Positions 35,459 through 45,976 of a stretch of 64,000 nt of DNA are shown here, piece after piece. Under the pieces are notes generated by a model. The model did no database searches. It had not been told where the DNA came from and worked only from the letters and a program-made list of their open reading frames with translations. The stretch spans positions 2,294,001 to 2,358,000 of the forward strand of contig NC_016946.1 in the NCBI RefSeq assembly GCF_000277125.1. Reading direction: 5' to 3'. The position numbers were made by a program, and so were the translations under genes. The number at the start of each line of letters is the position of its first letter. The first letter of the stretch is position 1. This DNA is from Mycobacterium intracellulare ATCC 13950. Its GTDB lineage: Bacteria > Actinomycetota > Actinomycetes > Mycobacteriales > Mycobacteriaceae.

Positions 35459-36400
35459 TCACCGTGCCGCGGCGTCCGAGGCGCGGGCGGCGGCCGCTTG
35501 CTGATACAGCCGCCCCGCGCGATACGACGAGCGCACCAGCGGCCCCGACAGCACCCCGGAGAACCCCAGCTGCTCGGCGTGCTGCGCGAACTCGACGAAT
35601 TCCTCCGGCTTCACCCACCGCTCGACGGGGTGATGCCGCGCCGAGGGCCGCAGGTACTGGGTGATGGTGATGATGTCGCAGCCGGCGTGACGCAGGTCGG
35701 CCAGGGCGGTGCGCACCTCGTCGGGGGTCTCGCCGAGGCCGAGGATGAGGTTGCTCTTGGTGACCAGCCCGGCGTCACGCGCCGCGGTGAGCACGTCCAG
35801 GCTGCGCTGGTAGGTGAAGGCCGGCCGGATGCGCTTGAAGATCCGCGGCACGGTTTCGACGTTGTGCGCCAACACTTCCGGGCGCGACTCGAACACCTCG
35901 GCCAGGCGGGCGGGCTCGCCGTTGAAGTCGGGGATCAACAGCTCGACGCCGGTCGACGGGTTGAGTTCCTTGATGGCGCGCACCGTCTCGGCGTAGAGCC
36001 ACGCGCCGCCGTCGGGCAGGTCGTCGCGGGCCACGCCGGTGACCGTGGCGTAGCGCAGCCCCATCGTGCGCACGCTGTCGGCCACCCGCCGGGGCTCGTC
36101 GCGGTCCAGCTCGGCTGGCTTGCCGGTGTCGATCTGGCAGAAGTCGCAGCGACGGGTGCACTGGTCACCGCCGATCAGGAAGGTCGCCTCGCGGTCCTCC
36201 CAGCATTCGAAGATGTTGGGACACCCGGCCTCTTCGCAGACCGTGTGCAGGCCCTCGCGCCGGACCAGGCTCTTGAGCTCGGTGTATTCCGGGCCCATCT
36301 TGGCCCGCACCCTGATCCACGGCGGTTTGCGCTCGATCGGGGTTTCGGCGTTGCGCACCTCCAGGCGCAGCAGTTTGCGTCCCTCGGGTGCGACAGTCAC
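35459..36400 (-). CDS. lipA: Lipoyl synthase LipA
   Basis: Radical-SAM enzyme of 313 residues that inserts two sulphur atoms into octanoyl groups on E2 and GcvH proteins. The auxiliary 4Fe-4S cluster ligands are C55, C60 and C66 ([13 protein letters not shown]), and the radical-SAM CxxxCxxC is C81, C85 and C88 (CTRRCDFC). The C-terminal RSSY segment is present. GTG 36400 overlaps the lipB stop as GTGA, so the two lipoate enzymes are translated as a pair. Targets in this window are DlaT and, through GcvH elsewhere, the GcvT system. Confidence 0.97.
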   Translation of the reverse strand: MTVAPEGRKLLRLEVRNAETPIERKPPWIRVRAKMGPEYTELKSLVRREGLHTVCEEAGCPNIFECWEDREATFLIGGDQCTRRCDFCQIDTGKPAELDRDEPRRVADSVRTMGLRYATVTGVARDDLPDGGAWLYAETVRAIKELNPSTGVELLIPDFNGEPARLAEVFESRPEVLAHNVETVPRIFKRIRPAFTYQRSLDVLTAARDAGLVTKSNLILGLGETPDEVRTALADLRHAGCDIITITQYLRPSARHHPVERWVKPEEFVEFAQHAEQLGFSGVLSGPLVRSSYRAGRLYQQAAAARASDAAAR

Positions 36401-37098
36401 ATCGCTGATGCTACGCGCGCGGCGCTGTCGTGCTCGCGCACCGGCAGCACCCCGTCCAGGGCGTCGCAGACGGCGTCGGCGACGCTCGTGCGGATGTCGT
36501 CGACGGTCACCGGGCGGCGCAGTTCGGCCGACAACGACGTCACCCCGGCGTCGCTGATGCCGCACGGCACGATGGCGTTGAAGGCGCCCAGGTCGCAGTC
36601 GCAGTTGAGCGCGAACCCGTGCAGGGTGGTGGCGCGCGACACCCGCACGCCGATCGCCGCGACCTTGCGGTCGGGCCGGCCGTCGGTGCCCGGCACCCAC
36701 ACCCCGGACCGGCCCGGGACGCGGACCGTGTCCAGGCCCAGGTCGGCGCACACCTTGATCAGCGCTTCCTCCAGCCGCCGCACGTAGTTGACCACGTCGA
36801 GCGGTTCGATCAGGCCGATGATCGGATACCCGACCAGCTGACCGGGACCGTGCCAGGTGATCTTGCCGCCGCGATCGGTGTCGACGACGGGGGTGCCGTC
36901 GGCCGGTCGTTCGTGCGGCTCGGTGCGCCGTCCCGCGGTGTAGACCGCCGGGTGCTCGAGCAACAGCAGGGTGTCGGCGCCGCCCGCGGCGCGGGCGTCG
37001 GCCAGGTCGCGCTGCTGCTGCCAGGCCACGCGGTAGTCGACGGTTCCGAGCTGGCGGACGTCGATCAGGGACCGGCTGGACCGGATGGAATCGATCAC
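36397..37098 (-). CDS. lipB: Octanoyl-ACP:protein octanoyltransferase LipB
   Basis: Transfers the octanoyl chain from acyl carrier protein to lipoyl domains. The 233-residue product has the catalytic Lys/Cys pair K145 (RKVAAIGVR) and C179 (VPCGISD), and the conserved [10 protein letters not shown] and [18 protein letters not shown] chose GTG 37098, which aligns the N-terminus with M. tuberculosis LipB as I recall; longer in-frame starts exist. It overlaps lipA by four bases. A TIGR01777-type gene precedes it, 48 bp upstream on the same strand. Confidence 0.95.
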   Translation of the reverse strand: MIDSIRSSRSLIDVRQLGTVDYRVAWQQQRDLADARAAGGADTLLLLEHPAVYTAGRRTEPHERPADGTPVVDTDRGGKITWHGPGQLVGYPIIGLIEPLDVVNYVRRLEEALIKVCADLGLDTVRVPGRSGVWVPGTDGRPDRKVAAIGVRVSRATTLHGFALNCDCDLGAFNAIVPCGISDAGVTSLSAELRRPVTVDDIRTSVADAVCDALDGVLPVREHDSAARVASAM

Positions 37099-37146
37099 CT
37101 TCGCGACGGTACTCGGCCCGCCCGCGCGAGGGCGACGCACGTGCCG

Positions 37147-38064
37147 CTAGTCGTGGTCTCGCCGGGCGGTGGCGTAGCCGAGCGCCTCACCAATCGTGTT
37201 GTGGTGGAACAGAAAACCGGCGCGCTCGAGCGCCGACGGGATGGCCCGCTGGCCCGTCAGCAGGCCTTCGTCGGCGAACTCCCCGAGCGCGGCCCGCACC
37301 GCGAACCCGGGCAGCATCAACGGCGTCGGACGGTTGACCGCCCGCCCGAACGCGGTGGTGAACTCGGCGTTGGTGACCGGCGCGGGCCCGGTCATGTTCA
37401 CCGGCCCCGACAGCGCGGTGTTCGATATCGCGAACAGCAGCGCGCGCACTTCGTCCTCCAGCGTGATCCACGACATGTACTGCCGACCACTGCCCAGCCG
37501 GGCCCCGAGGCCCGTGCGGAACAGCGGCCGCAACCGCCCCAGCGCGCCACCGGCGGGGGAGAACACCAGCCCGGTGCGGGCCAGCACCACGCGGGCGCCG
37601 CCGTATTGGGCCGGCAGCGTGGCGGCCTCCCAGTCCTCGCACAGCCGGGCCAGGAAACCGCTTCCGGCACGGTCGTTTTCGTCGACCACGCGGTCCTTGG
37701 TGTTTCCGTAGAAACCCACCGCGCTGGCGTTGACCAGGGTCGCCACCCCGGCGTCGGCGACCGCGTGCGCCAGGACTTCGGTGGGGGCGATGCGGCTGTC
37801 GCGCAGGCTCTGCTTGAAGGCGCCCGACCAGCGGCGCTTGCCGATGTTGACGCCGCACAGGTTGACGACGGCGTCGACGTCGCCCAGCGTGTCGGGGTCG
37901 AGGTCGCCGCTCTCGGGGTTCCAGTGCACCTCGTCGGCGTTGCTCGGCGCGCGACGTACGATGCGCAGCACGCGGTGGTCGGCGGCCCGCAGGGCCGCGG
38001 TGAGGGCGGAGCCGATCAGGCCGGACGACCCTGCGACCGCGACGACGAACTTTTGACCAGCCAC
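37147..38064 (-). CDS. TIGR01777 family NAD(P)-dependent epimerase-like protein (Rv2216-like)
   Basis: SDR-type protein of 305 residues. The nucleotide-binding motif is [18 protein letters not shown], followed by [14 protein letters not shown] and the family signature [11 protein letters not shown], with a C-terminal [11 protein letters not shown] segment. These marks identify the TIGR01777 (YfcH-like) family; the substrate is not known. The gene lies between dlaT and lipB on the same strand with short gaps, so it may belong to a lipoate-linked operon. The two catalytic-type Ser/Tyr residues of SDRs are present near SAVGFYG. Confidence 0.85.
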   Translation of the reverse strand: MAGQKFVVAVAGSSGLIGSALTAALRAADHRVLRIVRRAPSNADEVHWNPESGDLDPDTLGDVDAVVNLCGVNIGKRRWSGAFKQSLRDSRIAPTEVLAHAVADAGVATLVNASAVGFYGNTKDRVVDENDRAGSGFLARLCEDWEAATLPAQYGGARVVLARTGLVFSPAGGALGRLRPLFRTGLGARLGSGRQYMSWITLEDEVRALLFAISNTALSGPVNMTGPAPVTNAEFTTAFGRAVNRPTPLMLPGFAVRAALGEFADEGLLTGQRAIPSALERAGFLFHHNTIGEALGYATARRDHD

Positions 38065-38072
38065 GTTCGCGC

Positions 38073-39866
38073 TCAGAGCCCGAGGTCGGCCTCGAACGCT
38101 CCCTCTTCGAGCCGGTGCTTGATGGTGGTCAGGAACCGCCCGGCATCCGCGCCGTCGATCAGCCGGTGGTCATAGGTCAGCGGCAGGTAGCAGATCGATC
38201 GGACACCGATCGATTCGTTGCCGAATTCGTCGACGATCACCCGGGGGCGTTTGACGATGGCGCCGGTGCCCAGCATCGCGGCCTGCGGCGGGACCAGGAT
38301 CGGGGTGTCGAACAGCGCCCCCTGGCTGCCGATGTTGGTGATCGTGAACGTGCCGCCCGAGAGCTCGTCGGGTTTCAGGTTGCCCGAGCGGGCGCGCGCG
38401 GCGATGTCGGCGATCGCCCTGGCCAGCCCGGCCAGCGACAGGTCGCCGGCGTTGTGCACGACGGGGGAGAGCAGACCCTGTTCGGTGTCGACCGCGAAGC
38501 CGAGGTGCTCGGCGTCGAAGTAGGTGATCTCCTTGGTTTCCTCGTTGTAGCTCGCGTTCACGTTCGGGTGGATCTTGAGGGCGTCGATCACCGCGCGGGC
38601 GATGAACGGCAGGAAGGTCAGGTTGACGCCTTCGCGTTCGGCGAACGCCGCCTTGGCCCTGGCCCGCAACCCGACCAGCCTGGTCATGTCGACCTCGTGG
38701 GTCTGGGTGAGTTGGGCTGTGGCCTGCAGGGATTCGCGCGTCTTGTTGGCGGTGATCTGACGGATCCGGCTGGCCTTCTGGGTGGTGCCGCGCAGGTGCG
38801 CCAGCGCCGGCGCCGGGGTGGGCGCGGGAGCGGCCTTGCGGGCCTCGCCGGCAGCGGGGGTGGGAGCAGCAGCGGCGGCGGGCGCCTTGTCGGCCTGCTG
38901 CTTGCGCTCGGCGGCCGCCAGCACGTCTTGCTTGCGGATGCGGCCGCCCACTCCGGTGCCGGTGACCGAACTGAGGTCGATGTTGTTCTCGGCGGCCAGT
39001 TTTCGCACCAGCGGCGTCACGTAGGGGGTGCCGTCGCCGCTCGCGTCCGCCGGCTGGGCCTGTGCGGGTTGGGCTTTCGGCTCGGGTGCCGCCTTCGGTT
39101 GCGGTGCGGGGGCCGGCGTCGGTTCGGGCTTCGGCTGCGCCTGGGGCTGGGGCTGTGGTTGTGGTTGCGGTTGTGGCGCGGGTTCCGGCTTGGGTTCGGC
39201 CTTGGGCGCGGGCGGCGGCTGCGGCGCGGCGGGGGCGGCGGCCTCGGAACCGCTGCCGATGCGGGCCAGCTCGCCGCCGACGGGCACGGTGGCGTCTTCC
39301 TCGGCGGTGATGCTGATCAGCACACCGGCCACCGGCGACGGGATCTCGGTGTCCACCTTGTCGGTGGACACCTCGACAAGCGCGTCGTCGACCTGGACCG
39401 AATCGCCGACCTTCTTGAGCCAGCGGGTCACGGTGCCCTCGGTCACCGACTCACCCAGTTCGGGCATCAGCACCGGGGTGGCGTCGCCGCCGCCGGAGCT
39501 CTGCTGGGCCGGCTGCGGCTCGGGCTGGGCCTGGGGCTGCGGCTCGGGCTCGGGTTGCGCCTCGGGCTGGGCGGGGGGCGCCGACTGCGCCTGCGGCTCT
39601 TGCTGGCTCGGCGCCTGGGATCCGCCGTCCTCGTCGCCGATCACGGCCAGCTCGCCGCCGACCTCGACGGTGTCGTCTTCCTGGGCGACGATCTTGGTCA
39701 GCACACCCGCGGCCGGCGACGGGATTTCGGTGTCGACCTTGTCGGTCGACACCTCGACGAGCGGCTCGTCGAGTTCGACCGTGTCGCCTTCCTGCTTGAG
39801 CCAGCGGGTGACCGTCCCCTCGGTGACGCTCTCACCGAGTGCCGGCATCTGGACGGAGAAGGCCAT
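38073..39866 (-). CDS. dlaT: Dihydrolipoamide acyltransferase DlaT (E2)
   Basis: E2 of pyruvate dehydrogenase, and in M. tuberculosis also part of the peroxynitrite reductase system with AhpC and AhpD. The 597-residue protein has two lipoyl domains (lipoyl lysines K43 and K170, each in [12 protein letters not shown]), long Pro/Ala/Gln/Glu linkers (about 81-130 and 205-275), an E3-binding domain ([22 protein letters not shown]) and the catalytic core with H567 in [11 protein letters not shown] 39866 has AGGAG upstream. It is longer than the 553 residues I recall for M. tuberculosis, mainly in the linkers. Confidence 0.95.
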   Translation of the reverse strand: MAFSVQMPALGESVTEGTVTRWLKQEGDTVELDEPLVEVSTDKVDTEIPSPAAGVLTKIVAQEDDTVEVGGELAVIGDEDGGSQAPSQQEPQAQSAPPAQPEAQPEPEPQPQAQPEPQPAQQSSGGGDATPVLMPELGESVTEGTVTRWLKKVGDSVQVDDALVEVSTDKVDTEIPSPVAGVLISITAEEDATVPVGGELARIGSGSEAAAPAAPQPPPAPKAEPKPEPAPQPQPQPQPQPQAQPKPEPTPAPAPQPKAAPEPKAQPAQAQPADASGDGTPYVTPLVRKLAAENNIDLSSVTGTGVGGRIRKQDVLAAAERKQQADKAPAAAAAPTPAAGEARKAAPAPTPAPALAHLRGTTQKASRIRQITANKTRESLQATAQLTQTHEVDMTRLVGLRARAKAAFAEREGVNLTFLPFIARAVIDALKIHPNVNASYNEETKEITYFDAEHLGFAVDTEQGLLSPVVHNAGDLSLAGLARAIADIAARARSGNLKPDELSGGTFTITNIGSQGALFDTPILVPPQAAMLGTGAIVKRPRVIVDEFGNESIGVRSICYLPLTYDHRLIDGADAGRFLTTIKHRLEEGAFEADLGL

Positions 39867-40061
39867 CTTTTCTGACTCCTCGATCGCTCGTGGGTCGGGG
39901 CGGGTCGTGCAGCTCGCTTGTGGAAGGCGAAGTAGCAATCCAAAACTATCCTGTCACTGCGGCCGCGCCGGCACGCAGCCAGGGCAGATACCGCGCGCTG
40001 GCCGGGTGACCCCGATCACGCTTGCTACCGTGTGGCCACGGCAGCCAGAGCGGGAGGTCCG

Positions 40062-41840
40062 ATGCCGCCATCACAACAACTACCCCGGCATTTCGTCGAC
40101 AGCGCGGACGGCGCGCGCATCGCCGTCTACGAAGAGGGCAACCGCGAGGGCCCCACCGCGGTGCTGGTGCACGGCTTTCCCGACTCGCACGTGCTGTGGG
40201 ACGGGGTCGTGCCGCTGCTGGCCGAGCGGTTCCGGATCATCCGCTACGACAACCGCGGCGTCGGCCTGTCCTCGGTGCCCAAGCCGGTATCCGCCTACAG
40301 CATGGATCGCTTCGCCGACGACTTCGCGGCGGTGACCGGCGAGCTGAGCCCGGGCGCGCCCGTGCATGTGCTGGCCCACGACTGGGGCTCGGTGGGGGTG
40401 TGGCACTACCTCAAGCGCCCCGGCGCGGGTGACCGGGTGGCCACGTTCACGTCGGTGTCCGGACCCGCTCAGGACCAACTGGTCGACTACATCTTCACGG
40501 GCCTGCGCGCGCCGTGGCGTCCGCGTACTTTCCTCCGGGCGCTCAGCCAGGCGCTGCGGTTCACGTACATGCTGCTGTTCTCGATCCCGGTGCTGGCGCC
40601 GTTGTTCCTGCGGCTGACGCTGTCGGTGCCGGCGCTGCGCCGCAACGCGGTCGACAACATTCCCGTCGAGCAGATCCATCATTCCGACAAGCTCGCGCGC
40701 GACGCCGCCCAGTCCGTGAAAACCTATCCCGCCAACTACTTTCGCTCGTTCTCCGGTCGCAAGGGCGGCGTCGCGGTCATCGACGTGCCGGTGCAGCTGA
40801 TCGTCAACACCAGGGACAAGTACGTGCGGCCGTACGGGTACGACCACACCCCGCGCTTCGTGCCGCGGCTGTGGCGCCGCGACATCCGGGCCGGTCACTT
40901 CTCCCCGATGTCGCACCCGCAGGTGATGGCGGCGGCGGTGCACGACTTCGCCGACCTGACCGAGGGCAAGCAGCCCAGCCGCGCCCTGTTGCGCGCGCAA
41001 ATCGGGCGCCCGCGCGGATCGTTCGGCGACACCCTGGTGTCGGTCACCGGCGCCGGCAGCGGCATCGGGCGCGAGACCGCGTTCGCGTTCGCGCGCGAGG
41101 GCGCCGAGGTGGTGATCAGCGACATCGACGAGGCGGCCGTCAAGGCCACCGCCGCCGAGATCGCCACCCGCGGCGGCGTCGCGCACGCCTACGTGCTCGA
41201 CGTGTCCGACGCGCAGGCGGTGGAGGCGTTCGCCGAGCGGGTCAGCGCCGAGCACGGCGTACCCGACATCGTGGTCAACAACGCCGGCATCGGGCAGGCG
41301 GGCGGGTTCCTGGACACCCCGGCCGAGCAGTTCGACCGGGTGCTCGACGTCAACCTCGGCGGGGTGGTCAATGGCTGCCGCTCGTTCGGGCGGCGGATGG
41401 TGGAGCGCGGCACCGGCGGCCACATCGTCAACGTGTCGTCGATGGCCGCCTACGCCCCGCTGCAGTCGCTGAGCGCGTACTGCACGTCGAAGGCGGCCAC
41501 CTACATGTTCTCGGACTGCCTGCGCGCCGAACTCGACACCGCCGGCGTCGGCCTGACCACGATCTGTCCCGGCGTCATCGACACGAACATCATCAAGACC
41601 ACCCGCTTCGACGCGCCCGCGGGAAAGCTGGCCGAGGCCGTCGACGGGCGCCGCGGGCAGCTGGGCACGATGTTCGCGCTGCGGCGCTACGGCCCCGACA
41701 AGGTCGCCAACGCGATCCTGTCGTCGGTCAGGAAGAAGAAACCGATCCGCCCGGTCGCGCCGGAAGCCTATGCGCTGTACGGACTTTCGCGGGTGGCGCC
41801 GCAGGGTCTGCGCAACGCCGCGCGGATGCGGGTGATCTGA
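40062..41840 (+). CDS. ephD: EphD: alpha/beta-hydrolase epoxide hydrolase fused to SDR
   Basis: Fusion protein of 592 residues, as in M. tuberculosis EphD. Residues 1 to about 310 are an epoxide hydrolase-type alpha/beta-hydrolase: VLVHGFPDSHVLW, nucleophile region LAHDWGSVGVW and His in RAGHFSPMSHP. Residues about 325-592 are a short-chain dehydrogenase: TGAGSGIGRE, NNAGIG and the catalytic Ser/Tyr/Lys in VNVSSMAAYAPLQSLSAYCTSKAA. GGGAGG sits before ATG 40062. M. tuberculosis EphD acts on mycolic acids. Both domains look intact. Confidence 0.94.
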   Translation: MPPSQQLPRHFVDSADGARIAVYEEGNREGPTAVLVHGFPDSHVLWDGVVPLLAERFRIIRYDNRGVGLSSVPKPVSAYSMDRFADDFAAVTGELSPGAPVHVLAHDWGSVGVWHYLKRPGAGDRVATFTSVSGPAQDQLVDYIFTGLRAPWRPRTFLRALSQALRFTYMLLFSIPVLAPLFLRLTLSVPALRRNAVDNIPVEQIHHSDKLARDAAQSVKTYPANYFRSFSGRKGGVAVIDVPVQLIVNTRDKYVRPYGYDHTPRFVPRLWRRDIRAGHFSPMSHPQVMAAAVHDFADLTEGKQPSRALLRAQIGRPRGSFGDTLVSVTGAGSGIGRETAFAFAREGAEVVISDIDEAAVKATAAEIATRGGVAHAYVLDVSDAQAVEAFAERVSAEHGVPDIVVNNAGIGQAGGFLDTPAEQFDRVLDVNLGGVVNGCRSFGRRMVERGTGGHIVNVSSMAAYAPLQSLSAYCTSKAATYMFSDCLRAELDTAGVGLTTICPGVIDTNIIKTTRFDAPAGKLAEAVDGRRGQLGTMFALRRYGPDKVANAILSSVRKKKPIRPVAPEAYALYGLSRVAPQGLRNAARMRVI

Positions 41841-41845
41841 GGCGA

Positions 41846-42187
41846 TTACGGGCCCGTGGCCGCGCCGCGGCGCCCGGTCAGCAGGGTGGCGCCGATCGCG
41901 ATGACGCCGAGCACGGCCAGCGGGATGGCCCACGCCCGGCGGCCACCCACCGACGACTGGCACTGCGCGACAAAGTCGGTGTGCGGGACGATCTGGTTGA
42001 GGATCGGGATATTCGCGCCATTGCTGTTGTTCGCGCTTCTGGCCTCGGAGAGATCCGTCGCGACGGCGTTGCCGCACCCCACCGAGTGGCCATTGCTGTC
42101 GGTGACCGACACCGGCGCCAACAAACCGATGACCCCGGCCAGCAACAGCACCGCGCCCACACCGATGATCAACCGCCGCGCCGTCAT
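41846..42187 (-). CDS. Small membrane protein with two transmembrane helices
   Basis: Protein of 113 residues with helices near both ends (LIIGVGAVLLLAGVIGLLAPV and AWAIPLAVLGVIAIGATLL) and an outside loop between them that holds two cysteines (HSVGCGNAV and VAQCQSS), possibly a disulphide. AAAGGCGG lies before the ATG at 42187. Function is unknown. It is divergent from the SRPBCC gene with 141 bp between, and may be controlled with it. Its end is 6 bp from ephD. Confidence 0.75.
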   Translation of the reverse strand: MTARRLIIGVGAVLLLAGVIGLLAPVSVTDSNGHSVGCGNAVATDLSEARSANNSNGANIPILNQIVPHTDFVAQCQSSVGGRRAWAIPLAVLGVIAIGATLLTGRRGAATGP

Positions 42188-42328
42188 GGTCCGCCTTTCT
42201 CGCCATTTCCTGCCGGGGATTACGACCGCTTGCAGATTAACCGGAGCGAAGCGCCGATAAACCCGGACGGATACAGCGCCCGTGGGTGGGTATCCCGCCG
42301 CAGTAGTCACGAGCGGAAAGGATGTGCG

Positions 42329-42778
42329 GTGATCACTGCGACGCGAGAGGTGCCCGTCCCGTGCGAGCGGGTGTGGGAGGTGCTTGCGCAGGGCTGGACC
42401 TACACCCAGTGGGTGGTCGGCAACAGCCGCATGCGCGCCGTGGATCCGAACTGGCCGGAGGCCGGCTCCTCGATCAGGCATTCCATCGGGATCTGGCCGC
42501 TGGTGATCGACGACGCCACCATCGTGGAGGAAAGCGAACCGCCGCACAGGCTGGTGTTGTGCGCCCGCCTGGGGCCGATGGGCGCCGCGCGGATCACGAT
42601 GCTGCTGCACGAGATTCCGCAGGGGTGCCGGATCGAAATGATCGAGGTGCCGGTCGAGGGACCGATGAGCCTCGTTCCCGATTCGGTCGCGTTGGCCGCG
42701 GCCTACCCGCGTAACAAGGAGTGCCTGTTGCGGCTGGCGGCACTAGCGGAACGTCTGGAGCCGAGCCAGGTGAAGTGA
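42329..42778 (+). CDS. SRPBCC family protein (polyketide cyclase/lipid-binding type)
   Basis: Protein of 149 residues with a START-like SRPBCC fold: VPVPCERVWEVLAQGWTYTQWVVG and WPEAGSSIRHSIG at the N-terminal half, RLVLCARLGPMGAARI in the middle. These proteins hold a hydrophobic ligand in a deep pocket, or act as cyclases. AAAGGA precedes GTG 42329. Its stop overlaps the next start (GTGA), so it should act with the CrtI-like flavoprotein. No ligand can be named. Confidence 0.8.
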   Translation: MITATREVPVPCERVWEVLAQGWTYTQWVVGNSRMRAVDPNWPEAGSSIRHSIGIWPLVIDDATIVEESEPPHRLVLCARLGPMGAARITMLLHEIPQGCRIEMIEVPVEGPMSLVPDSVALAAAYPRNKECLLRLAALAERLEPSQVK

Positions 42779-44370
42779 CCGTGCACGACGCTGCCGACGC
42801 GGTCGTCATCGGTGCCGGGCACCACGGGCTGGTTGCCGCCGCGATGCTGGCCGACGCGGGGTGGGACGTGCTGGTGCTGGAGGCCCAGCCGGAGCCCGGC
42901 GGCGCGGTGCGCAGCGCCGAGTTGACCCCGGGCTACATCACCGACCTGTTCAGCTCGTACTACCCGATGACGGTGGCCTCGCCCGCGATCGCCGCGCTGC
43001 GGCTCGAGGACCACGGCCTGCGATGGTCACACGCGCCCGCGGTGGTGGGCCACCCCCGCGGCGCCGCCGACGACGACCCGCCCATCATCTACCGCGACCC
43101 GGCTCGCACCGCCGCGGAATTCGCGCGCCGCGAGCCCGCCGACGGCGAAAACTGGTGGCGCGTCGTGAAGTTGTGGGAGCGCATCAAGGCGCCCCTGCTC
43201 GACGCCATGCTGGCGCCGTTCCCACCTGTGCGCCCGCTGCTGCGGCTGCTGGCCGAACTCGGTACGTCGGAAGCGATCCGGGTCGCGCGCCTGCTGGTGC
43301 AGCCGGCCAACACCATGGCGAGCGAGCTGTTCGCCGGGGAGGCACCGCGAGTCTTGTTGTTGGGCAACGCCATGCACGCCGACGCCCCGCCCGATGCGCC
43401 GATCAGTGGCGCCATGGGCTTTGTGATGACGATGCTGGCCCAGGACTGCGGCTGGCCGGTGCCGGTCGGCGGGTCGGGTCAGCTAACGGCCGCGCTGGTC
43501 AGCCGTGCCCGCTCCGCCGGCGCGCGAATCGAGTGCAACGAGAACGTTTCTCGCATCGAGGTGCGGGGCGGCCGGGCGGTCGCGGTGACGACGGCCGGAG
43601 GGCGCACGGTGCGGGCGCGTCGGGCGGTGGTGGCCGACGTGACGGCGCCGCGACTGTTCTGCGACATGCTGCCCGCCGACGCGGTGCCGCCCAAGGTGCG
43701 GCGCGACCTCGAGCACTTCGCGTGGGATCCGCCGGTGGTCAAGGTGAATTATGCGCTGCGCGAGCCGGTTCCGTGGCGGGCGCAACGGCTGCGCGGGGTG
43801 GGCACCGTGCACCTCGGGGCCGACGGCGACGGGCTGGTGCGCTGGATGGCCGACCTGAACACCAAGACGGTGCCCGATCATCCGTTCATGTTGCTGGGGC
43901 AGACCACCACCGCCGACCCCACCCGGTCGCCGCCGGGCACCGAAAGTGTGTGGGCGTACACGCATTTGCCCCGCAATGTCGCCGACGACTCCTCTGCCGA
44001 GCGCCTCGCCGGCTCGGTTGACCGGGTCATCGAGGAGCATGCGCCCGGCTTCGGCGCGGCGGTGATCGACCGGTTCGTGCAGCGGCCGTCGGACCTGGAG
44101 GCCAGCGACGCCAACCTGCACCTGGGCGCGCTCAACGGCGGCACCGCGCAGCTTCAGCAGATGCTGATCTTTCGACCGGCGGCCGGGATGGGCCGGGCCG
44201 AAACCCCGGTCGACGGGCTGTATCTGGGCAGCGCGTCGGCCACCCCGGGCGGTTCGGTGCACGGCGCCTGCGGGCGCAACGCGGCCAACGCGGCGCTGGC
44301 CGCGGGCGGGGTCAGCGGCTGGCCGCGGCGCAGGCTGACCCGCGCCGCGATGTCGCTGCTGACGAAATAG
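42775..44370 (+). CDS. CrtI-like NAD(P)/FAD-dependent oxidoreductase (phytoene desaturase type)
   Basis: Flavoprotein of 531 residues. The FAD site is VIGAGHHGLVAAAMLADAGWDVLVLEAQPEPGGAVRS, the CrtI/retinol saturase hallmark, with a C-terminal AGMGRAETPVDGLYLGSASATPGGSVHGACGRNAA segment that closes the FAD site. Substrate unknown; relatives desaturate carotenoids or other hydrophobic chains. GTG 42775 overlaps the SRPBCC stop. No carotenoid genes are nearby, so a carotenoid role is not supported by context. Confidence 0.85.
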   Translation: MTVHDAADAVVIGAGHHGLVAAAMLADAGWDVLVLEAQPEPGGAVRSAELTPGYITDLFSSYYPMTVASPAIAALRLEDHGLRWSHAPAVVGHPRGAADDDPPIIYRDPARTAAEFARREPADGENWWRVVKLWERIKAPLLDAMLAPFPPVRPLLRLLAELGTSEAIRVARLLVQPANTMASELFAGEAPRVLLLGNAMHADAPPDAPISGAMGFVMTMLAQDCGWPVPVGGSGQLTAALVSRARSAGARIECNENVSRIEVRGGRAVAVTTAGGRTVRARRAVVADVTAPRLFCDMLPADAVPPKVRRDLEHFAWDPPVVKVNYALREPVPWRAQRLRGVGTVHLGADGDGLVRWMADLNTKTVPDHPFMLLGQTTTADPTRSPPGTESVWAYTHLPRNVADDSSAERLAGSVDRVIEEHAPGFGAAVIDRFVQRPSDLEASDANLHLGALNGGTAQLQQMLIFRPAAGMGRAETPVDGLYLGSASATPGGSVHGACGRNAANAALAAGGVSGWPRRRLTRAAMSLLTK

Positions 44371-44378
44371 TCTGTGCG

Positions 44379-45926
44379 TCAGCCGTTTTCGGCGATGTCC
44401 TCGAGGACCGCGAACATGGTGCGGACCGGAACGCCGGTGGCGCCCTTGGGCGAATACCCCCACGGCCCGCCGGTGTTGTAGGCCGGGCCGGCCACGTCGA
44501 TGTGCGCCCAGCCCACGCCGTCGGCGACGAACTCGCGCAGGAACACGCCCGCCACCAGCATGCCGGCGAAGCGCTGCCCGCTGATGTTCGACAGGTCGGC
44601 CACCGTGGACTTCAGGTCCTCCTTGAGTTCGTCGGGCAGCGGCATCGGCCAACCGTTTTCGCCGACCCGCTGCGAGATCGCGGCCACCCGGTCGCGGAAC
44701 TCGTCGCTGCCCATCACCCCGGGGATCCGGCTGCCCAGCGCCACCGTCTGCGCGCCGGTCAGCGTGGACGTCTCGATCAGGTAGTCCGGGTTGTCCTCGC
44801 AGGCGCGCACGATGGCGTCGGCCAGGATCAGCCGGCCCTCGGCGTCGGTGTTCTGCACCTCGACGGTGATGCCGCCGTACTGCGTCAGCACGTCACCCGG
44901 GCGCTGCGCCGTCGCCGACGGCATGTTCTCGGCCATCGGCACGGTGGCGATCACGTCGATGGGCAGCTGCAGCTGCGCGGCCAGCGTGACCGTCGCGATG
45001 ACCGCCGCGGCCCCGCCCATATCCGAGGTCATGTGGTGCATCCCGGCTGCCGGCTTGATCGAGATGCCGCCGGTGTCGAACGTGACGCCCTTGCCCACCA
45101 GGGCGACTCGCTTCGCCTGCTTGGACCGCTTGGCCAGCTTCGCGCCCCGGTGGGTCAGCCGCACCAGCCGCGGCGGCCGCGACGACCCCTGGCCGACGCC
45201 GATGATCCCGCCGTAACCGCCCTTGCGCAGCGCCTTGTCGTCGAGCACCTCGACCTCGAGCCCCACCGACTCGCCCAAAGCCCTTGCGCGCTTGGCGAAT
45301 TCGTCAGGGAACAGGTGGCTCGGCGGGGTGTTGACGAAGTCGCGGGCGGTGGCGACCGCGGTCGCGACGGCCGCACCGTGCGCGGCGTCCTTCTTGGCGT
45401 CCTTGGCGGTGGCGAGCACCGTGATCTTGCCCAGCCCTTTGTCTTTGGGTGCGGACTTGGGGCTGCGGAAGTCGGTGAACCGGTAGCTGCCCAGGATCAG
45501 GCCCTCGACGGCGGCCGAGACGACGCCGTCACCGGGCAGCTCGCCCAGCGTGGTGATCACGGCCGCGGTGCTGCCCAGCGACCGCGCGGCCACCCCGGCG
45601 GCGCGGCGGACCGTGTCGGCCGGCCACTCCGGCCGCGGCTTGCCCAGGCCGATCGTCAGCACGCTGGACACCGGCAGCGAACCCACCACCAGCCGGTGCA
45701 CCTGGTCGGCGCCGCCGGTGGCCTCCAGCGCGCGCAGCCCGGACTCGATCTCGGCGACCGCATCCGAGGACAGGAACGGCCCGGCCTCGGTGACGGCCGC
45801 GCCCGGCTTGTCGTCGTCGCCGGTCGAGACGACGGGCACGATCAGCACGGTGGACGCGGCGGCGCGCCGGGGCAGCGAGGAGGCGACAGTGACAGCGGGG
45901 GAGGCGTAACCGGGTTCTGTGCTCAT
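44379..45926 (-). CDS. pepB: Leucyl aminopeptidase PepB (M17)
   Basis: Cytosolic zinc/manganese aminopeptidase of 515 residues, the M. tuberculosis length. The metal-binding signature [13 protein letters not shown] is intact, as are [20 protein letters not shown] (first-metal Lys/Asp) and the bicarbonate-site Arg in the same signature. It starts [10 protein letters not shown] at 45926. Its likely job is N-terminal trimming of peptides. It is divergent from gcvT with a 50-bp spacer. Confidence 0.95.
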   Translation of the reverse strand: MSTEPGYASPAVTVASSLPRRAAASTVLIVPVVSTGDDDKPGAAVTEAGPFLSSDAVAEIESGLRALEATGGADQVHRLVVGSLPVSSVLTIGLGKPRPEWPADTVRRAAGVAARSLGSTAAVITTLGELPGDGVVSAAVEGLILGSYRFTDFRSPKSAPKDKGLGKITVLATAKDAKKDAAHGAAVATAVATARDFVNTPPSHLFPDEFAKRARALGESVGLEVEVLDDKALRKGGYGGIIGVGQGSSRPPRLVRLTHRGAKLAKRSKQAKRVALVGKGVTFDTGGISIKPAAGMHHMTSDMGGAAAVIATVTLAAQLQLPIDVIATVPMAENMPSATAQRPGDVLTQYGGITVEVQNTDAEGRLILADAIVRACEDNPDYLIETSTLTGAQTVALGSRIPGVMGSDEFRDRVAAISQRVGENGWPMPLPDELKEDLKSTVADLSNISGQRFAGMLVAGVFLREFVADGVGWAHIDVAGPAYNTGGPWGYSPKGATGVPVRTMFAVLEDIAENG

Positions 45927-45976
45927 CCGCATCACCCTAACGGGCCGCCCGTCGCGGCCCCTTAGGGTGAAGAGTC

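Noticed and set aside
39020..39240. Repeated GGCTGCGGC and GGTTGTGG units that look like tandem DNA repeats.
   Set aside because: They encode the Pro/Gln linkers of DlaT, so they are not a CRISPR or independent repeat.
38115..39875. A 586-residue plus-strand frame across dlaT, rich in Gly and Leu.
   Set aside because: The repeats mirror the Pro/Gln linkers of DlaT, so this is a codon-bias shadow.
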